From NCBI GenBank assembly GCA_951799425.1, contig OX637392.1, forward strand, positions 39,198,593-39,262,592: 64,000 nt of DNA, read 5' to 3'. This DNA comes from Ilex aquifolium (taxonomy: Eukaryota; Streptophyta; Magnoliopsida; Aquifoliales; Aquifoliaceae). Within the stretch, counting starts at the first letter, position 1. Each line of letters starts with the position of its first letter. Below the pieces are notes generated by a model. That model had not been told where the DNA came from. It ran no database searches and worked only from the letters and a program-made list of their open reading frames with translations. Below are positions 1 to 11,570 of the stretch, one piece after another. A program made the translations under genes and the position numbers.

Positions 1-1
1 G

Positions 2-340
2 TTAGGGAAAAATTGGAGCATTATAGAGAGAACTCAACCTCGTGGGTCTTTTGATGTTCTTGAACAGTTTGAAGAACAATCAATTTGTGGTGAGGAGCCT
101 TACCAAGAACACGTGCCTGATAAGGTTTTTGATTCAATGGAAATTGATGAAATGCCATCAATAGAAAGAGATGATATGATCCCATTAGGACGTACTGATG
201 TGGATAACATATTGCGCGACCAATCAATAGAAAATGTAGATGAAGAAGATGACAACTTCATTAATGACAGTGATATCGAGGGAGATTCGTGTACTATTAC
301 ACTGTTGCAATACTTGTATTTCCATTTTATACTCACATAG
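2..340 (+). CDS. TNP2-type CACTA transposase, C-terminal end (partial)
   Basis: The frame is open from base 2 to a stop at 338-340 and enters from outside the window. It begins with a block resembling the tail of plant CACTA transposases (NWSIIERTQPRGSFDV, like the W-V-V-x-x-K-P-R segment of the DUF4216 region). An acidic tail rich in Asp and Glu follows, as is usual at the end of these proteins. The catalytic part would lie upstream, out of view. The protein would bind the element ends and carry out cut-and-paste transposition in the nucleus. The true 3' end may be spliced, so the last 20 or so residues are uncertain. The family call is by recognition, not by search. Confidence 0.6.
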   Translation, partial: LGKNWSIIERTQPRGSFDVLEQFEEQSICGEEPYQEHVPDKVFDSMEIDEMPSIERDDMIPLGRTDVDNILRDQSIENVDEEDDNFINDSDIEGDSCTITLLQYLYFHFILT

Positions 341-794
341 ATGTGCATAACCATTTGTATTTACACAATTGATATTCATTTATTGTATTATTTTGTTGAT
401 TCATTGTACATAGATGGCCGGATCGGAGAAACGAGGAGCTGCTAGGCATGGTGGAGGACAATTATCCTTACTGCTTTCGGGTCGGGTTCATTACCATCTG
501 AGAAACAAACACAGGGTGGTGCTAATGGTGGTAAATCGCCACTTGCACGAGAGTCTCATGGTTCCATGAGTGTGCATACTGTTCTTTTGCTAGAGGGACA
601 TGTTGAACATAATGTTGGTATGTTTGTTTAATGGAATTATGTTAAATATTGTTCAAAATATTGACTTATAGAAGCTGCATTTTTAATTTTTTCTTGAATT
701 GCGCGCCTTTATGTTTTAATTGTATCAAAAAATTATGTTCTCAACAAAATCATCTACCAACATTATTCACACTTTATCTTCAGAGTCATCATCA
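341..794. other. CACTA inter-gene spacer
   Basis: AT-rich sequence between the two transposon genes. Traces of coding sequence around 415-610 may be a degraded first exon of the downstream gene. Nothing else is supportable. Confidence 0.4.
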
Positions 795-2643
795 ATGAGG
801 AGGAAATGGGGACCAACCCGAAATATTGCGCTTGCCAAAAAAAAGCAAGCCGACGAGAAGCTTAATGTAGAGATGCTTGAAAAGCTTGGGTGAATAGTAG
901 GATTGGAATGCCAACCACTTATAACAGAGTTGGGGTGTATTGTTCGGAAGCATGCACCTCTTCAACTGACAAAATGGGCAAAGATTGATAAAGACAGTTG
1001 GGAGAGTTTACTCCAAATGGCCAAGGTAAGTGCTTTTCCAGGTACTCAAACATTTCAACTAGACTACGTATTTTAATGTATTGAGACAAAGGATAAATGT
1101 AACAAATTCTACATGAGAAATGCATGTTAACCAAAAAGGTCATTGAGCAGAGGCTATGACAGTTGTTTAGTCTAAAAGAGTATATTGAACTAAATAGAGG
1201 TTGGAGCATAACTACCCCTACATGAACTTTCCCATTATTAAGAACTAAAGCACAAATTAAGCAAGTAACAAAAGTTATGTTGGGGCATCACAATGCATCT
1301 TTTTAAGTATTGTTGTATTACTAAATAATAGCAAAAAAGTTTAAAGAATATGAAATCATGCAGAATTTAGGAGATGCTGCGAGTATGAGAAAATAAACAA
1401 GGAAATAAGAGGAGGAATAGGAAACAAAAGTTAATAAAAGGGGGTTTCAGGTTTTTTGGCTTCCAATAAACAAAGTTACTTATTTTTTGTTTTGTAATTC
1501 AATTGTTGTTACCTTTATTTCTCACAGTGCCTTCATTGTTAATAATGTAAACAATTCGCTAATTTTTGTAGGAATCGTTCAATCTCCATGATGGACAAGT
1601 TAAAGATAAAACATTTGCCCAAATGAACCCACAATATAGGAATCATCGCCATAAGTTGCACAAGAACTACTTCTTGCCACACCCAACGACAGAAGTAGCA
1701 ATGGAACATCCACCACCAGGCGTGCCACAAGAAGATTGGAATTATCTTTGTCCTTACTTTTCCTTTGATGAATTTAAGGTTTTTGAACTCCTATAGATAC
1801 TAAAAAAAATCAATTTTCCCTTTATTTGTTTAAATTATTTCTAATGTAAGATACTTGTTCTATTTTAATGTAGAAAATGAGTGCTCAAAATGCAAGAAAT
1901 CGGGCAATGCAAAACACACCTTAAGTAACTGGGACAAAGTCTTTTGCCCCGATGGGTGTTGAAACGGTAGAAACATAATTCTCAATTATAGAGTGTATGA
2001 TATGCCCAGTGATATGCTATAAAAACTAATTCACATATTTGAATTGATGTAGACTGCTCAAACTAGTGAAGTGTTTGGGCCAATTGAGTTATATAGGATA
2101 ACTCATTGTAGTAATAAGAAATACTCTTGAGTGAATGACCGTGCACATCATAACTATGTAAGTTATCAATTCGGTTAAAATTTTCGTTTATCATCAGATT
2201 AATTGAACTAATGTAATTTAAAATTTATCTGCCTTGGCACTTTAGGGGCAAATGGTGGAGCTTCAGTCGCAGCCCGTAGGAGAGAATGAAGCACCAATTT
2301 GTGAGGAGTAAATTTGGTCAGAGGTTCTTTGATACAAGTCGGGGTACATACGTGGCCGTGGCCATGGTCCAAAGCCTAGCCAATCTTTCTCCAAGCACCA
2401 CAATAAATCGGAGTTGGAGGCAGCTAACAAAAGGGCCAATGAGTCGTAAGAAAAACTTAATGCTCAACAAAAGGACACGGAAGTAATTAAGGCAACAAAT
2501 GAGATTTTGCAAGCACCAATGGAGCAGATATAAGGGGCAACCCAAAATGCGACAAATGAGATTTTGCAAGCATTGATGAAGCAGATGCAGATAAGAGGCA
2601 CATGTCTGCCCCTACCATTGCCCCTGCGACTGACCCTCTTTAA
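795..2643 (+). pseudogene. TNPA-like plant transposase (Ptta/En/Spm, Transposase_24 type), disrupted
   Basis: Several exon-like blocks on the plus strand together resemble the plant Ptta/En/Spm transposase family. They are: 795-1026 (ending at a GTAAGT donor), 1572-1779 (with a conserved-looking R-N-H-R-H-K-L-H-K-N-Y segment and a W-N-Y-L-C block), about 1874-1965, about 2052-2157 (F-G-P-I-E-L-Y-R-I-T-H, ending at GTAAG) and about 2247-2643. In-frame stops interrupt the blocks near 890, 1920, 2127 and 2310, so the gene is dead. In related elements this protein binds subterminal repeats; that role is family knowledge, not shown here. Splice sites were chosen by eye and outer boundaries are approximate. 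Confidence 0.6.
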
Positions 2644-2649
2644 TGGTAG

Positions 2650-3980
2650 GTGGAATACTTGATTGATGAAAGCTTAGTTTTTATTTTTTTCCTTTTTTTG
2701 AAGGTGTCATAAAATTTATTTTATTACATGATAGAAGGAAGCAATATGGGGCTCAATCAAGGTGATTGCAATTTAGGTAAGTGTTCTCATTTTTACTTTT
2801 GTAGGATAAATTTGAGGGTGTACAATAATTCTATTTGGAATATTACAACTTATGAACATGTTATAAATTCTTGATTCTACTTGCAATTATGAAATGGCTT
2901 GGGGGCTTTAAGGAAGAAATTGTGCAATATACTTGTTGATATTATGGTGCTTTGATATATTAATTAGAGATTGATATTGTGATTGACTAGGCACTCGATG
3001 ACAACATAATTCATTAAATTAGTCTATTATGGTTGTTAAGATTTGATGATAAGGCAATAATGTGACAGGTGAATTTTTTGACTTTAAGTTTGAGTTAACT
3101 ATTATTGATTAGATATTCAGATCATTAACATATTTGGAAGATTAGCTTTTATTTAGTTGATGCAATCATTTTGAGCAAAACATTTATTTTTGTCAAGCAT
3201 GGTGGTCATTTTTCATAGGATTCATACTTTTCGATGATTTATTCTTTTTTCTTTTAATCATATAAGTATTGTTGTGCTTGTGGACAATGAGAAGTAGTTG
3301 ATGTAATGAGCCTCATGATATAAACTAGAAATTGAGTATTCTTTAATGATGGTCATCTATAATCTTTCGTGTTAAACCTCCCTTAACAATACTATAAGTG
3401 CTACAATACACTTTCTAAGAGTGTCAAGTGCAATACATTTTTGTCAGAAATTAGAAGGACCATTTGGTTGGTTACCACTCAGTTTTGAAAATAAGATCTA
3501 AACATTACCAAGTCTATATTTTTATGATGACATTTTTGCCCAAGCTTTTACTATTTTATGTGATTTAAAATTAAAGAGTTGTGACAGCTATTATGGTGTT
3601 TAATTTTTTCCAGGGTGGTTATCTCTGAGACATCTTTATGAGAATAGAAGACCGTGTTTAAAAGACCAGAATTAATTCAGAAGCACTAAGTAGATTTTTT
3701 GTCCATCATGAAGTTTGCTTTAGATCTTCTCATGGTTATGGAATGAACAAAGACCAACAATTTATTGTTAATTTTTTATTTTGTTGCTCGAGAAAAACTT
3801 TTTTTTTATTGCTTTTTTTGAAGAATTCGTCGGATTGTTCAAAATTTTATGATAATTCCATAAGTTTTTGATTTTATAATTAAAATATGATTGAATTTTG
3901 ATTTGTTTCGAATGATATTGAAATATTAGGATATTTTAATTACAAGTCAATTTTATACAGGATTTATGAAAGTTGTTGCG
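2650..3980. other. CACTA non-coding interior
   Basis: AT-rich sequence between the second transposase gene and the subterminal repeats. I see no gene, tandem repeat or recognisable insertion. Confidence 0.45.
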
Positions 3981-3984
3981 AATT

Positions 3985-4612
3985 TTTATGTAAGTGACAA
4001 CCACTAAAGTCGTCACTATAGAGTTTTTTAGTGATTGTTATGTAGCTTGTCACAAAAATACTTTGGAATTTTATAGTAACAGCAGAAAATATGGTCATTG
4101 AACAAGTCTTTAGTGACAATTATAAAGCTGGCTATTAAAAGTAAACAAAAATTGTTAATGACAATCAAAACATTGTTACTACCACCGATAATTTAATGGC
4201 AATATAACTTTATTCTAATTAGGGACGAAAGTTTGAAATTGTCACTAAACATATTAGTGACAACAAAAAATTCCGTCACTAATAATTGATGAATACTAAT
4301 TAGTGTCAATATATTTCGACACTAAAATTTTTTTTTGGGTAGAAAATAGTTTTTAAGTGGCAGAAACATACATTTTAGTGATTAAAGTTTACAATATTAG
4401 TGGCGACAAATTTGTCGCTATTGAGAGTGATTCAGTGATGATATAGAATCGTCACTAAATGTCTAGATTATTTGTGACAACATTTGTAGCTTGTCACTAT
4501 TAACTTTTAGTGACACATCTATAGTGACAACCTAGTGGCAGTTTTTTTTTCGCCACTAACTCCTTTTGTGACAAATCTAAGAGTTTTAGTGACGACTTTT
4601 ACCGCCACAAAA
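3985..4612. repeat. CACTA subterminal repeats (AGTGAC motifs, both orientations)
   Basis: AGTGACAA-like motifs and their complement GTCACT recur about every 30-60 bp from 3985 to the right terminus. Many are arranged as short inverted pairs (for example AGTGACAACC ... GTCACTATAG near 3992-4022). Subterminal motif clusters of this kind are the transposase binding region of CACTA elements. Confidence 0.7.
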
Positions 4613-4616
4613 GTTA

Positions 4617-4630
4617 TTGTTTTTGTAGTG
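4617..4630 (-). repeat. CACTA terminal inverted repeat
   Basis: Read on the minus strand this is CACTACAAAAACAA, the outermost bases of the element. The partner repeat is left of the window. Confidence 0.85.
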
Positions 4631-6197
4631 TTCCATGTCATGCTATAAGATAAGAACTCACGCATGCAATGCAAACCGAACCCCACCGGCTCCCATAACA
4701 TATTATATGCCATACGTATGCATTCGAACATTCCAAGCCCCCTCCATTGATGTTAAACATCCAATGATTATTTTTTAAAAACCTGTGTTTTTCTTGGGGT
4801 AGGTATTTATGGATTTCCACCAAAGGTAGCCTAATTGACACGGCATCTATGGAATTCCACCAACGGTTTTGTGTACACCGACACACTTTATGGACTCAAT
4901 ACCAATGGGAGTGCGTATCCGAATTACCGGGTCTTGCACCTGAAGGAGAATCTAGCCCTTCTTGCTAATCCCGACATATTTTTCAATGTAAACCCGTGCG
5001 ACTCAGTTAGGCCTAGGTCCAACTTTCCTGAGCCCACATATCAACCCACAAAGAATTGTGTATAATTAAAAACATGCACACACACCCACACTCATGTTGA
5101 ATGCCTTCGAATGCGATACTACCTGTGCATATGCAAATATAATATATAATTACAATTCAAATCATCATGTCCATTATATCATAAAGCATATAATAAACAT
5201 TTCTGTTTTCTACAAACATTCACAAACATGTCACATGTTATTTCAATCCAAATAACATACTTGAATTTCTAAGCATTTTATCAAAAACTTAGTAGGCAAA
5301 AAGATGTTAACACATAGCAGGCCAAAACAATCCATTTCATCAATCCCAAACCAAGCAAAAATTAGTTTTCACATGTTCTCATACCCATTTTTCATATCCT
5401 ATATATACTAGGAGTGAGCTAAAACATGAGATTATATCTCTATAGCCCTACCCATTTCATATCACCACCCTAAGTTGGAAATAAACCTAGATAAGAGGGA
5501 ACTTTACCTCTTGTAGCATGAGCTTGTGTCGTATAAATTCCGAACACCTCAAATCAAGCCTTAGTCCTCAATTCCCGTCTTTGAGATTTTGGAGAAAGGT
5601 GTGATCTTTGGTATGGTTGTGTAGCCCGTGTTGCGTAGAGTAACTTTAATTCTTGGCCTGAAGCGATCCAACGACTAGATATTCATAGATCTAATAAGGG
5701 AATATGGAGAGAAGATTGTCTCTCTTTTCTCTCCTTTCTCTCTCTCTCTCTCTCGGCTAAACTTGGGAAGCAAATGAGTAAAGAAGTCCCAAAATCCCCT
5801 TTTTTATAGTTCTTTAAATGTTTGACCCTCGTTGTGCCACACGTCCTTATTTAACTAATTTAATTTTATTCCAAATTAATTAAATATCGCCTCGCATTAA
5901 GTTTGGTATATTTTTGTTGAATTAAATTTAAATTATTTTTCGGGTCTCGCATATAAAATCTTATTGCAATAATTTTAGTTGGGTGACACCCGATCGCATC
6001 GTAAAATGAAAAAAATTTGACTATCTCGGAATTCAATGAAAATTGACTGAGTAACTAGATTTTGCGATACAAATCCAACGGTAATATTCGTTTCATCATC
6101 CGAGTTCTATAAAAATTTTAGTTTTCAACCCGTACTATAACGACTAATTACCGTTTTGCCATTTATAATTAAATTTTAATTTTTTTCGGGTTTCACA
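4631..6197 (-). mobile_element. Ty3/gypsy LTR (copy A), truncated by the CACTA insertion
   Basis: It shares with LTRs at 13007-15498, 32010-34227 and 45398-47841 a block containing repeated TGGACTTCCACC-like phrases (here about 4805-4990), a block near the end encoding no protein but strongly conserved (about 5990-6150), and the terminus ...TTTCACA. Orientation is minus: a purine-rich tract (minus strand AAGGGGAGAGAA) lies directly at 6198-6209, so this is the 3' LTR of the minus-strand element to its right. It is visibly more diverged from the other three copies than they are from one another. Confidence 0.75.
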
Positions 6198-6209
6198 TTC
6201 TCTCCCCTT
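6198..6209 (-). other. Polypurine tract of chromovirus G1
   Basis: Minus-strand AAGGGGAGAGAA immediately precedes the LTR start TGTGAAACCC. This is the expected priming site for plus-strand DNA synthesis. Confidence 0.75.
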
Positions 6210-6371
6210 AAGGGAATTTCGTCCCCATAATTACACACACGTGCACATATAAAAAGAAAATACAATTGTAACAAGTCATATACTACTCTGACTACAAGAA
6301 ATGCACCGCCATTCTAAAACATGAACGAATAAGTAGTTTCAGATAGTGTACTCACGCTCCCATGTAGCCTC

Positions 6372-6710
6372 CTCTATACCACGATGCTATCACAACACCT
6401 TCACCAGCCTCACAGTCTTACCACTCAAAACCTGATTTTGGCTATCCAAGATACTCACCAGTTCCTCCACGAAGGTCTCATCTATATCAACAACCAGCTG
6501 TCCCCAATCCACCACATGTGTAGGATCTAGAGTGTACTTTCGGAGTATAGAGACATGGAACACCGCGTGAACACCTAATAGATTTGGAGGTAATGCAAAC
6601 CGATAAACAACTATACCAACTCTCTTGAGTACCTCGAAGGGCCCGATATGCCTCGGTAAAAGCTTTCCCCGTTTTTCAAACCTAACCACTCCTCTCTTAG
6701 ACATGATCTT
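6372..6710 (-). pseudogene. Integrase C-terminus with chromodomain-like tail, chromovirus G1
   Basis: The minus-strand frame reads a typical Ty3/gypsy integrase C-terminal region: G-K-L-x-P-R-x-I-G-P-F-E-V-L, then A-Y-R-like and H-x-V-F-H-V-S-x-L-R-K-Y motifs, then D-P-T-H-V-V. It continues into H-R-G-I-E-E-A-T-W-E-R-E, the end of a Tekay-type chromodomain. Two consecutive stops (minus strand TGATAG, plus 6387-6392) replace the expected W-R in the chromodomain; the first fits TGG to TGA. The intact relative at the right end of the window (63516-64000) has W-R at that point. Such tails may direct integration to particular chromatin. Confidence 0.75.
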
Positions 6711-7133
6711 AAAGAAGATGTGATCTCTAACCTCAAACTCCAGAGATCTCTACTGCCTGTCAGCATAGCTCTTCTGTCGGCTTTAAGTCGTAAGAAGATG
6801 CTTCCGTATCATGTCCACTTTCTCTGAGGTGTCCCTGATCAAGTTCGAACCCATGGAAGGTCCCTCTCCCACCTCGGTCTAACATACTAGAAAACGACAT
6901 GACTTCCCATATAGTGCCGCATAGGATGTCATCTGTATACTCTTCTGGTAACTATTGTTAAAGGCGAATTTCACTAAGGGTAAGTGTTCCTCCCAACTAC
7001 CCATGTGGTCAAGGACGCAAGCCCGAAGCATGTCCTCTAAAATCTGGATGGTCCTCTCCTACTGACCCTTCGTCTAGGGATGAAAAATTGTCCTCATCAT
7101 CAACTTTGTCCTCATAGTTCATTGAAAGCTCTC

Positions 7134-7343
7134 CTAGAATTGAGCTGTGAACCTGGGATTCCAATTTGATACTATAAATAAGGGTACCTCGTGTAATCGG
7201 ACTATATCCCGTATATATAATCTACAGAATTCCTCCAGTGTAAAGGTCATCCGCATAGCCAAAAAGTGTACCGAATTTGTAAGCCAGTCCACTATCATCC
7301 ATATCGCGTCATGCCCACGCAAAGTCCATGGTAGGTAATTCAC
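7134..7343 (-). pseudogene. Integrase catalytic core fragment, chromovirus G1
   Basis: The fragment matches the gypsy integrase core around the first two catalytic acids: D-A-I-W-M-I-V-D-W-L-T-N-S-V-H-F and V-P-L-F-I-V-S-N-W-N-P-R-F. In active relatives the second motif is V-S-D-R-D-P-R-F, so the catalytic Asp has become Asn, a G-to-A change on the coding strand. The D-R to N-W, K to N and related changes are of the same type. The flanks (6710-7133 and 7344-7900) continue integrase and zinc-finger sequence with many stops and shifts. This integrase cannot be active. Confidence 0.7.
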
Positions 7344-8032
7344 AAAATCTATAATGACGGGTTCCTACTTCCACTCAGCCACCTTAAAAGGCTGGAGCAA
7401 CCTCGCTGGTCTCTAGTGCTCGGCATTAACTTGCTGACACGTGAGACATCTACTGACAAAGTCTCCTACATGTTTCTTCATCCCACTCCAGTAATACTGG
7501 TAGCAAAGATGATGATACATCTTCATGCCACCAGGATACACAGCAAAACAGGAGCAATGAAACTCCCTAAGGACTTCCTCTCTCAGATCCATAGACTAGG
7601 GAACCATAACCCTTCCTTTGAATCGAAGACTAACATCAGTGTGAATGGACCAACCCTCGTCACTTGTAACCGACTATACCCAGTCTCTAATGGACAATAT
7701 CTCTGTGTCCGGCCCTTAGGACTTGATCACCCTGCTCAGTAAGGAAGACGTAGCTATCAGACTACCCAAAATTCCCTAAGCCTGATCCTTATAGTGTAGC
7801 ATGAACTGTCTCATAGTCTCGAGCATCTACCACTCTCAGAAAGCTATACTAGCCAAGACTCCCCATGATTTCCAGCTAAGTGCATTAGCCACTACATTTG
7901 CCTTACCAGGATGTTAATGCAAAGTGAAGTCGTAATCCTCCAGGTACTACATTCACCTGTGCATCTTCATGTTGAGGTCCCGCTATGTGAAGATGTACTT
8001 CAGACTCTTGTGGTCTGAAAACACCTCAAACT

Positions 8033-8170
8033 ATTCTCTGTACAAATAGTGGCGTCATACCTTCAAGGCAAAAACAACGGCCGCCAACTCCATGTCATGC
8101 GTAGTATAGTTTTTCTCCTGGTTCTTAAGATGTCGAGAACTATAAGCTACCACCCTCCCAGATTACATCA
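8033..8170 (-). pseudogene. RNase H fragment, chromovirus G1
   Basis: The minus strand reads [16 protein letters not shown] and [16 protein letters not shown], followed by a stop where relatives have K-V-W-R-H-Y-L. This is the conserved gypsy RNase H segment. The stop (minus TGA) fits a TGG to TGA change. The domain would degrade RNA in RNA-DNA hybrids during reverse transcription. Confidence 0.75.
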
Positions 8171-8399
8171 AAACACAACCTAGTCCATCTTAGAGGCATC
8201 ACAGTAGATTGTGTATCTCTGTCCCCTCTTTGACCAGATCAGAATAGGAGCTGAAGTAAGCCTCCTCTTCAACTCCCAGAATGTCCTCTCACATGAGTCA
8301 TCCCACTGAAATCAGACTTCCTTCCTTATAAGTCTCGTCATAGGGGTTGCTAATCGAGAAAAGTCCTCGATAAATCTTCGATAGTACCCTGTCAATCCC

Positions 8400-9060
8400 A
8401 AGAAACTACGTATCTCAATGACTGACTTTAGCCTATCCCAATCCATTACCGCCTTAACCTTTTCTAGATTGACTCATACACTCGTAGTGGACACAACGTG
8501 GCCCAAAAACTTGACTTCCTTCAACCAAAACTCACATTTGCTGAATTTGGCATATAACTGGTGATCTCTCAAGGCTTGTACAACAATCCTCAAGTGATGT
8601 TCCTACTCCTCCTTTGTCTTGGTGTATAAAAAAATGTCGTCTATAAACACTATGACAAACTAATCAAGGTAAGATTTGAACACCCTATGCATGAGGTCCA
8701 TAAATGTTGTTGGGCTATTCGTGAACCCGAACGGCATAACTGTGACCTCAACGTGGCCATATCAATTCCTAAATGCCGCCTTAGGAATGTCGGTTTCCCG
8801 TACCTTCAACTAATGATACACTATGCGCAAGTTTATCTTAGAGTAGACCCGAGCCCCTCTTAATTGGTCAAAAAATTCATCTATGCACTGTAATGGGTAC
8901 TTGTTCTTGATGGTGACCCGATTCAACTACCGATAGTCTATACAAAGTGTAAGGGCCCCATCCTTCTTCTTGAAAAAAAGTACTGGAGCGCCCCAATGTG
9001 AGGTACTCGGTCTAATAAAACCCTTGTCCAACATATTTTGCTATTGGACTTTGAGTTCTT
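8400..9060 (-). pseudogene. Reverse transcriptase, chromovirus G1
   Basis: The minus strand contains F-V-I-V-F-I-D-D-I at the active site (F-I-D-D codons at plus 8636-8647), the hallmark of gypsy reverse transcriptase. Just upstream, an in-frame TAG stands where relatives have Gln (L-D-Q-F-V). Further reverse transcriptase motifs are scattered to about 9060 but broken by stops and shifts. Polymerase residues are visible but no full-length product is possible. Confidence 0.75.
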
Positions 9061-9116
9061 GTAGATCTACTAGTGCCATCTATGTGGTGCCATCGAGATA
9101 GGCGATACACCGATTT

Positions 9117-9640
9117 CTAATTCAATGGAGAATTCAACATCCCGATGTGGAGGTAATCCCGATAACTCATCTGGAAAAACATCCGCATACTCACAAAACT
9201 ACCCAGGGTAGACCTAAGTCTTATCTCTCCGCATCCTAGAGTATGAGGATCGCAAGCCAACCCATCAACTGTCCGTGCCAACGGGATTCGTACATGGCTT
9301 GGGGTAAACCATTGTGCTTTTCTCCCTAAAACTTGAAACAAATCCTATCTGAAGTGTAGGCGGTGACTCATTTTTTATCACTACCTGATGCCCTGTCAAC
9401 CAATCCATCCCAAAGATGACGTCAAACTCTAACATCTCCATGAACCTAAGGTCCACCGTGAGTTGAATCCCTGAGATCTCTAACTCATAACCCCGACATA
9501 TCTTATCAATGCAAACCCTAACTCATATGGGAGAATTCACATGCAATGAATCCTCTAAGGTCTCAACCCCAAAGACCAAATCTTTCACAGAAGATGTAAA
9601 GATGAATGAATGAGATGCACCCAAATCAAATAACACCCTT
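9117..9640 (-). pseudogene. Aspartic protease and linker, chromovirus G1
   Basis: The catalytic motif reads L-F-D-L-G-A-S-H-S-F (plus 9597-9630) where active relatives have D-S-G-A; the Ser to Leu change fits TCG to TTG at a CpG. Downstream is F-D-V-I-F-G-M-D-W-L (near 9400), the conserved segment linking protease to reverse transcriptase. The protease would cut the Gag-Pol polyprotein in the virus-like particle. The frame is broken elsewhere. Confidence 0.7.
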
Positions 9641-9699
9641 ACTTATAAGCGAGAGAGTACAAATGTAACCTAAATCATTTACTAATCCACCGGATCAGT

Positions 9700-10400
9700 C
9701 TGAGAGGTGACGACGAAGACTCGCCCCTAGGTCCCTAATGTCCCTGCTTAAAATTCCTGTCCTTGGCCTCGACCTACACCCTGACCCATCTGACCTGACT
9801 GCGAAGTCCCTGCACATGAAGTAGTAGGGGTTTGTGCAGCACCCTAGAACTGGAACTAACTTCCCTGGCCCATAGTGGGATAGGGAAGAATGAAAAATGT
9901 ATGTGGAGGCCCTACTAATGGCTGGGATTGAGATATCTCATACCTCTGACATCCTTGTCTCTGAGGACAATCCCGTTTCTCGTGGCCTCGTTGGTGACAT
10001 ATGTAGAAAGTCTTTTGGCCAGCCAAATAGAGGGTCCTGAAATTTCTCCCACCTTAGGGGGGATTGACCTTGGCGTTGGCTTTGATAGCCTCGGCCCTGC
10101 CCTTGTGATCCCTATGGGGTAGATGTGTTTTAATTCTTCCCCGAACTAGTAGAAGATGACTAACCCTCATTCTTCTTGTCCTTGGCTCCGGCCTCCCAGA
10201 TACTCTTGGCATTGTCGACCTTTCTCTCAATAGCCATGGCTGTCTCGACCATCGAGCCTAGGTCTTGTAATCTATGGCCTAGGATCTTTCCCCGAATGGA
10301 CAATTTTAAGCCATCCTCAAACCTTCTCACTTTAGCCAAGTCTTTTGCTACATAATTATCTGCAAAACGAGCACCTGAGCCTTTGCTGGGGTAAGTGGGA
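9700..10400 (-). pseudogene. Gag C-terminal region with zinc knuckle, chromovirus G1
   Basis: The minus strand near plus 9955-10000 reads T-F-Y-I-C-H-Q-R-G-H-E-K-R-D-C-P, a CCHC zinc knuckle in which the first Cys has been lost. Pro/Gln/Gly-rich sequence lies on either side, as in chromovirus gag. A lysine-rich helical segment upstream (10140-10400) includes L-R-F-like gag text. The N-terminal part of gag is missing; Tat-type sequence begins at about 10400-10440. Confidence 0.55.
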
Positions 10401-10439
10401 GCCTAACCTGTCCTTGGTTGGGACACAATGAGCTTTCCC

Positions 10440-11500
10440 CTTCTTCAATGTATTCCCTTTGTCTGACTTTTCTTAGCTGTTTCTCTTCGTCTTAGAGGTA
10501 GAACCTTCCACACCTTTCTTGGCGTTGACTGCATCCTCTACATTCATATGGTTCTGAGCTCTAGAAATGAGCTCCACCTTGGTTTTGGGGAAATGTTTGT
10601 GCATAGAGAAATAGAACCTAGAGGACCTGAGTCCACTTATCAAGGCTATCAAAGCTATCTTGTCATCGAAATCACCTATTTGTAGGGACCCTTCCATAAA
10701 ACATGCTACATATTGCCTGAGAGTCTATTCGTTTGTCTGCTTGATATTGAGGGGAGAAGTGACAGGTTTTCTAGGAGTCCTTCCTCCAATGAAATGGAAA
10801 AGGAACGATTTGCTAAGCTCTAGGAAGGATCCAATAGACTTGGCAAGGAGCCTATTGAACCAAAGATGAGTTGTTCCTTTTTAATGTGGTAGGGAAAACT
10901 TTGCACATAACGGTGTTGGGGACATTGTGCAATAACGTGAGAGATTTTTATGTTTCCAAATGATCCAAAGGATCCTTCTTGCAATCGAAAGTCTTGATAA
11001 TTGGCATCTTGAACATGCCAAGGGCGACTCTAGTCTCTGAGCTAGCGTTTCCACTGTTTCTAGAGCTTGAGCTTTTACAGTGTTCAACACATCTCCAATT
11101 CGATCGTTCACCTCCTTGAACTTTTGGTTCAAAGAGGCGTCTTCCTCCTAATGTTGTAGAGAACCATTTTGACTATGCTCATCCACCAAAGTTTGGTTCA
11201 TCACTAGGGCGAACCTCTTCAAAGCGAAGATCCTGATTTCCTTGTTGATTTTGAGGACCAACAAGGCCTTGTAAAATTTGTTGGATTTGTTGGGTTTGTT
11301 GAGCCATGCTTCCAATGGCTTGGTTCATCTGATCCACATTCCTTTCAAGATTGAAAATCCATTAGGCCTCCTGATGCCTATTGAGACGAGGAGGGTTTAG
11401 GTCTGGGATTTCAACCCCAACATTTACTTGAGTAGAATGTTCTCCGATAAGGTTGTCTTGATTGGCATTCATGGCTCTGGTTGACACCATCCACCAGTAT
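10440..11500 (-). pseudogene. Tat-type gag fragment
   Basis: The minus strand starts near 11490 with M-V-S-T-R-A-M-N-A-N-Q-D, as in the gag starts of T1 and T2 (M-V-S-T-R-N-M-S). It then has a Gln-rich coiled segment and, at 10473-10697, a block (A-L-I-S-G-L-R and L-I-S-R-A-Q-N-H-M-N-V-E-D-A) aligning with the gag region around 18130-18260 in T1. Several stops and shifts interrupt it. The downstream pol is absent. It is a different, older Tat family than T1. Confidence 0.65.
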
Positions 11501-11570
11501 ACAATAAAATTGATAAACAACTTTGGTTGTCAAGCCATTTCCCAGAGATGGTGCCAAATTGTTAAAGTAA

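Larger units (their letters stand above)
1..4630 (+). mobile_element. CACTA (En/Spm) DNA transposon, right-hand part
   Basis: The element enters from the left edge and ends at 4630. Its last bases, read on the minus strand, are CACTACAAAAACAATAAC, the CACTA-type terminal inverted repeat. Before it lie about 630 bp of subterminal AGTGAC/GTCACT motifs, and to the left are the end of a TNP2-type transposase and a second, TNPA-like gene. The terminus abuts LTR sequence starting ttc at 4631, so the element sits inside an LTR; the left end and the other copy of the 3-bp target duplication are outside the window. Both genes are damaged or cut by the window, so autonomy cannot be judged. Confidence 0.88.
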
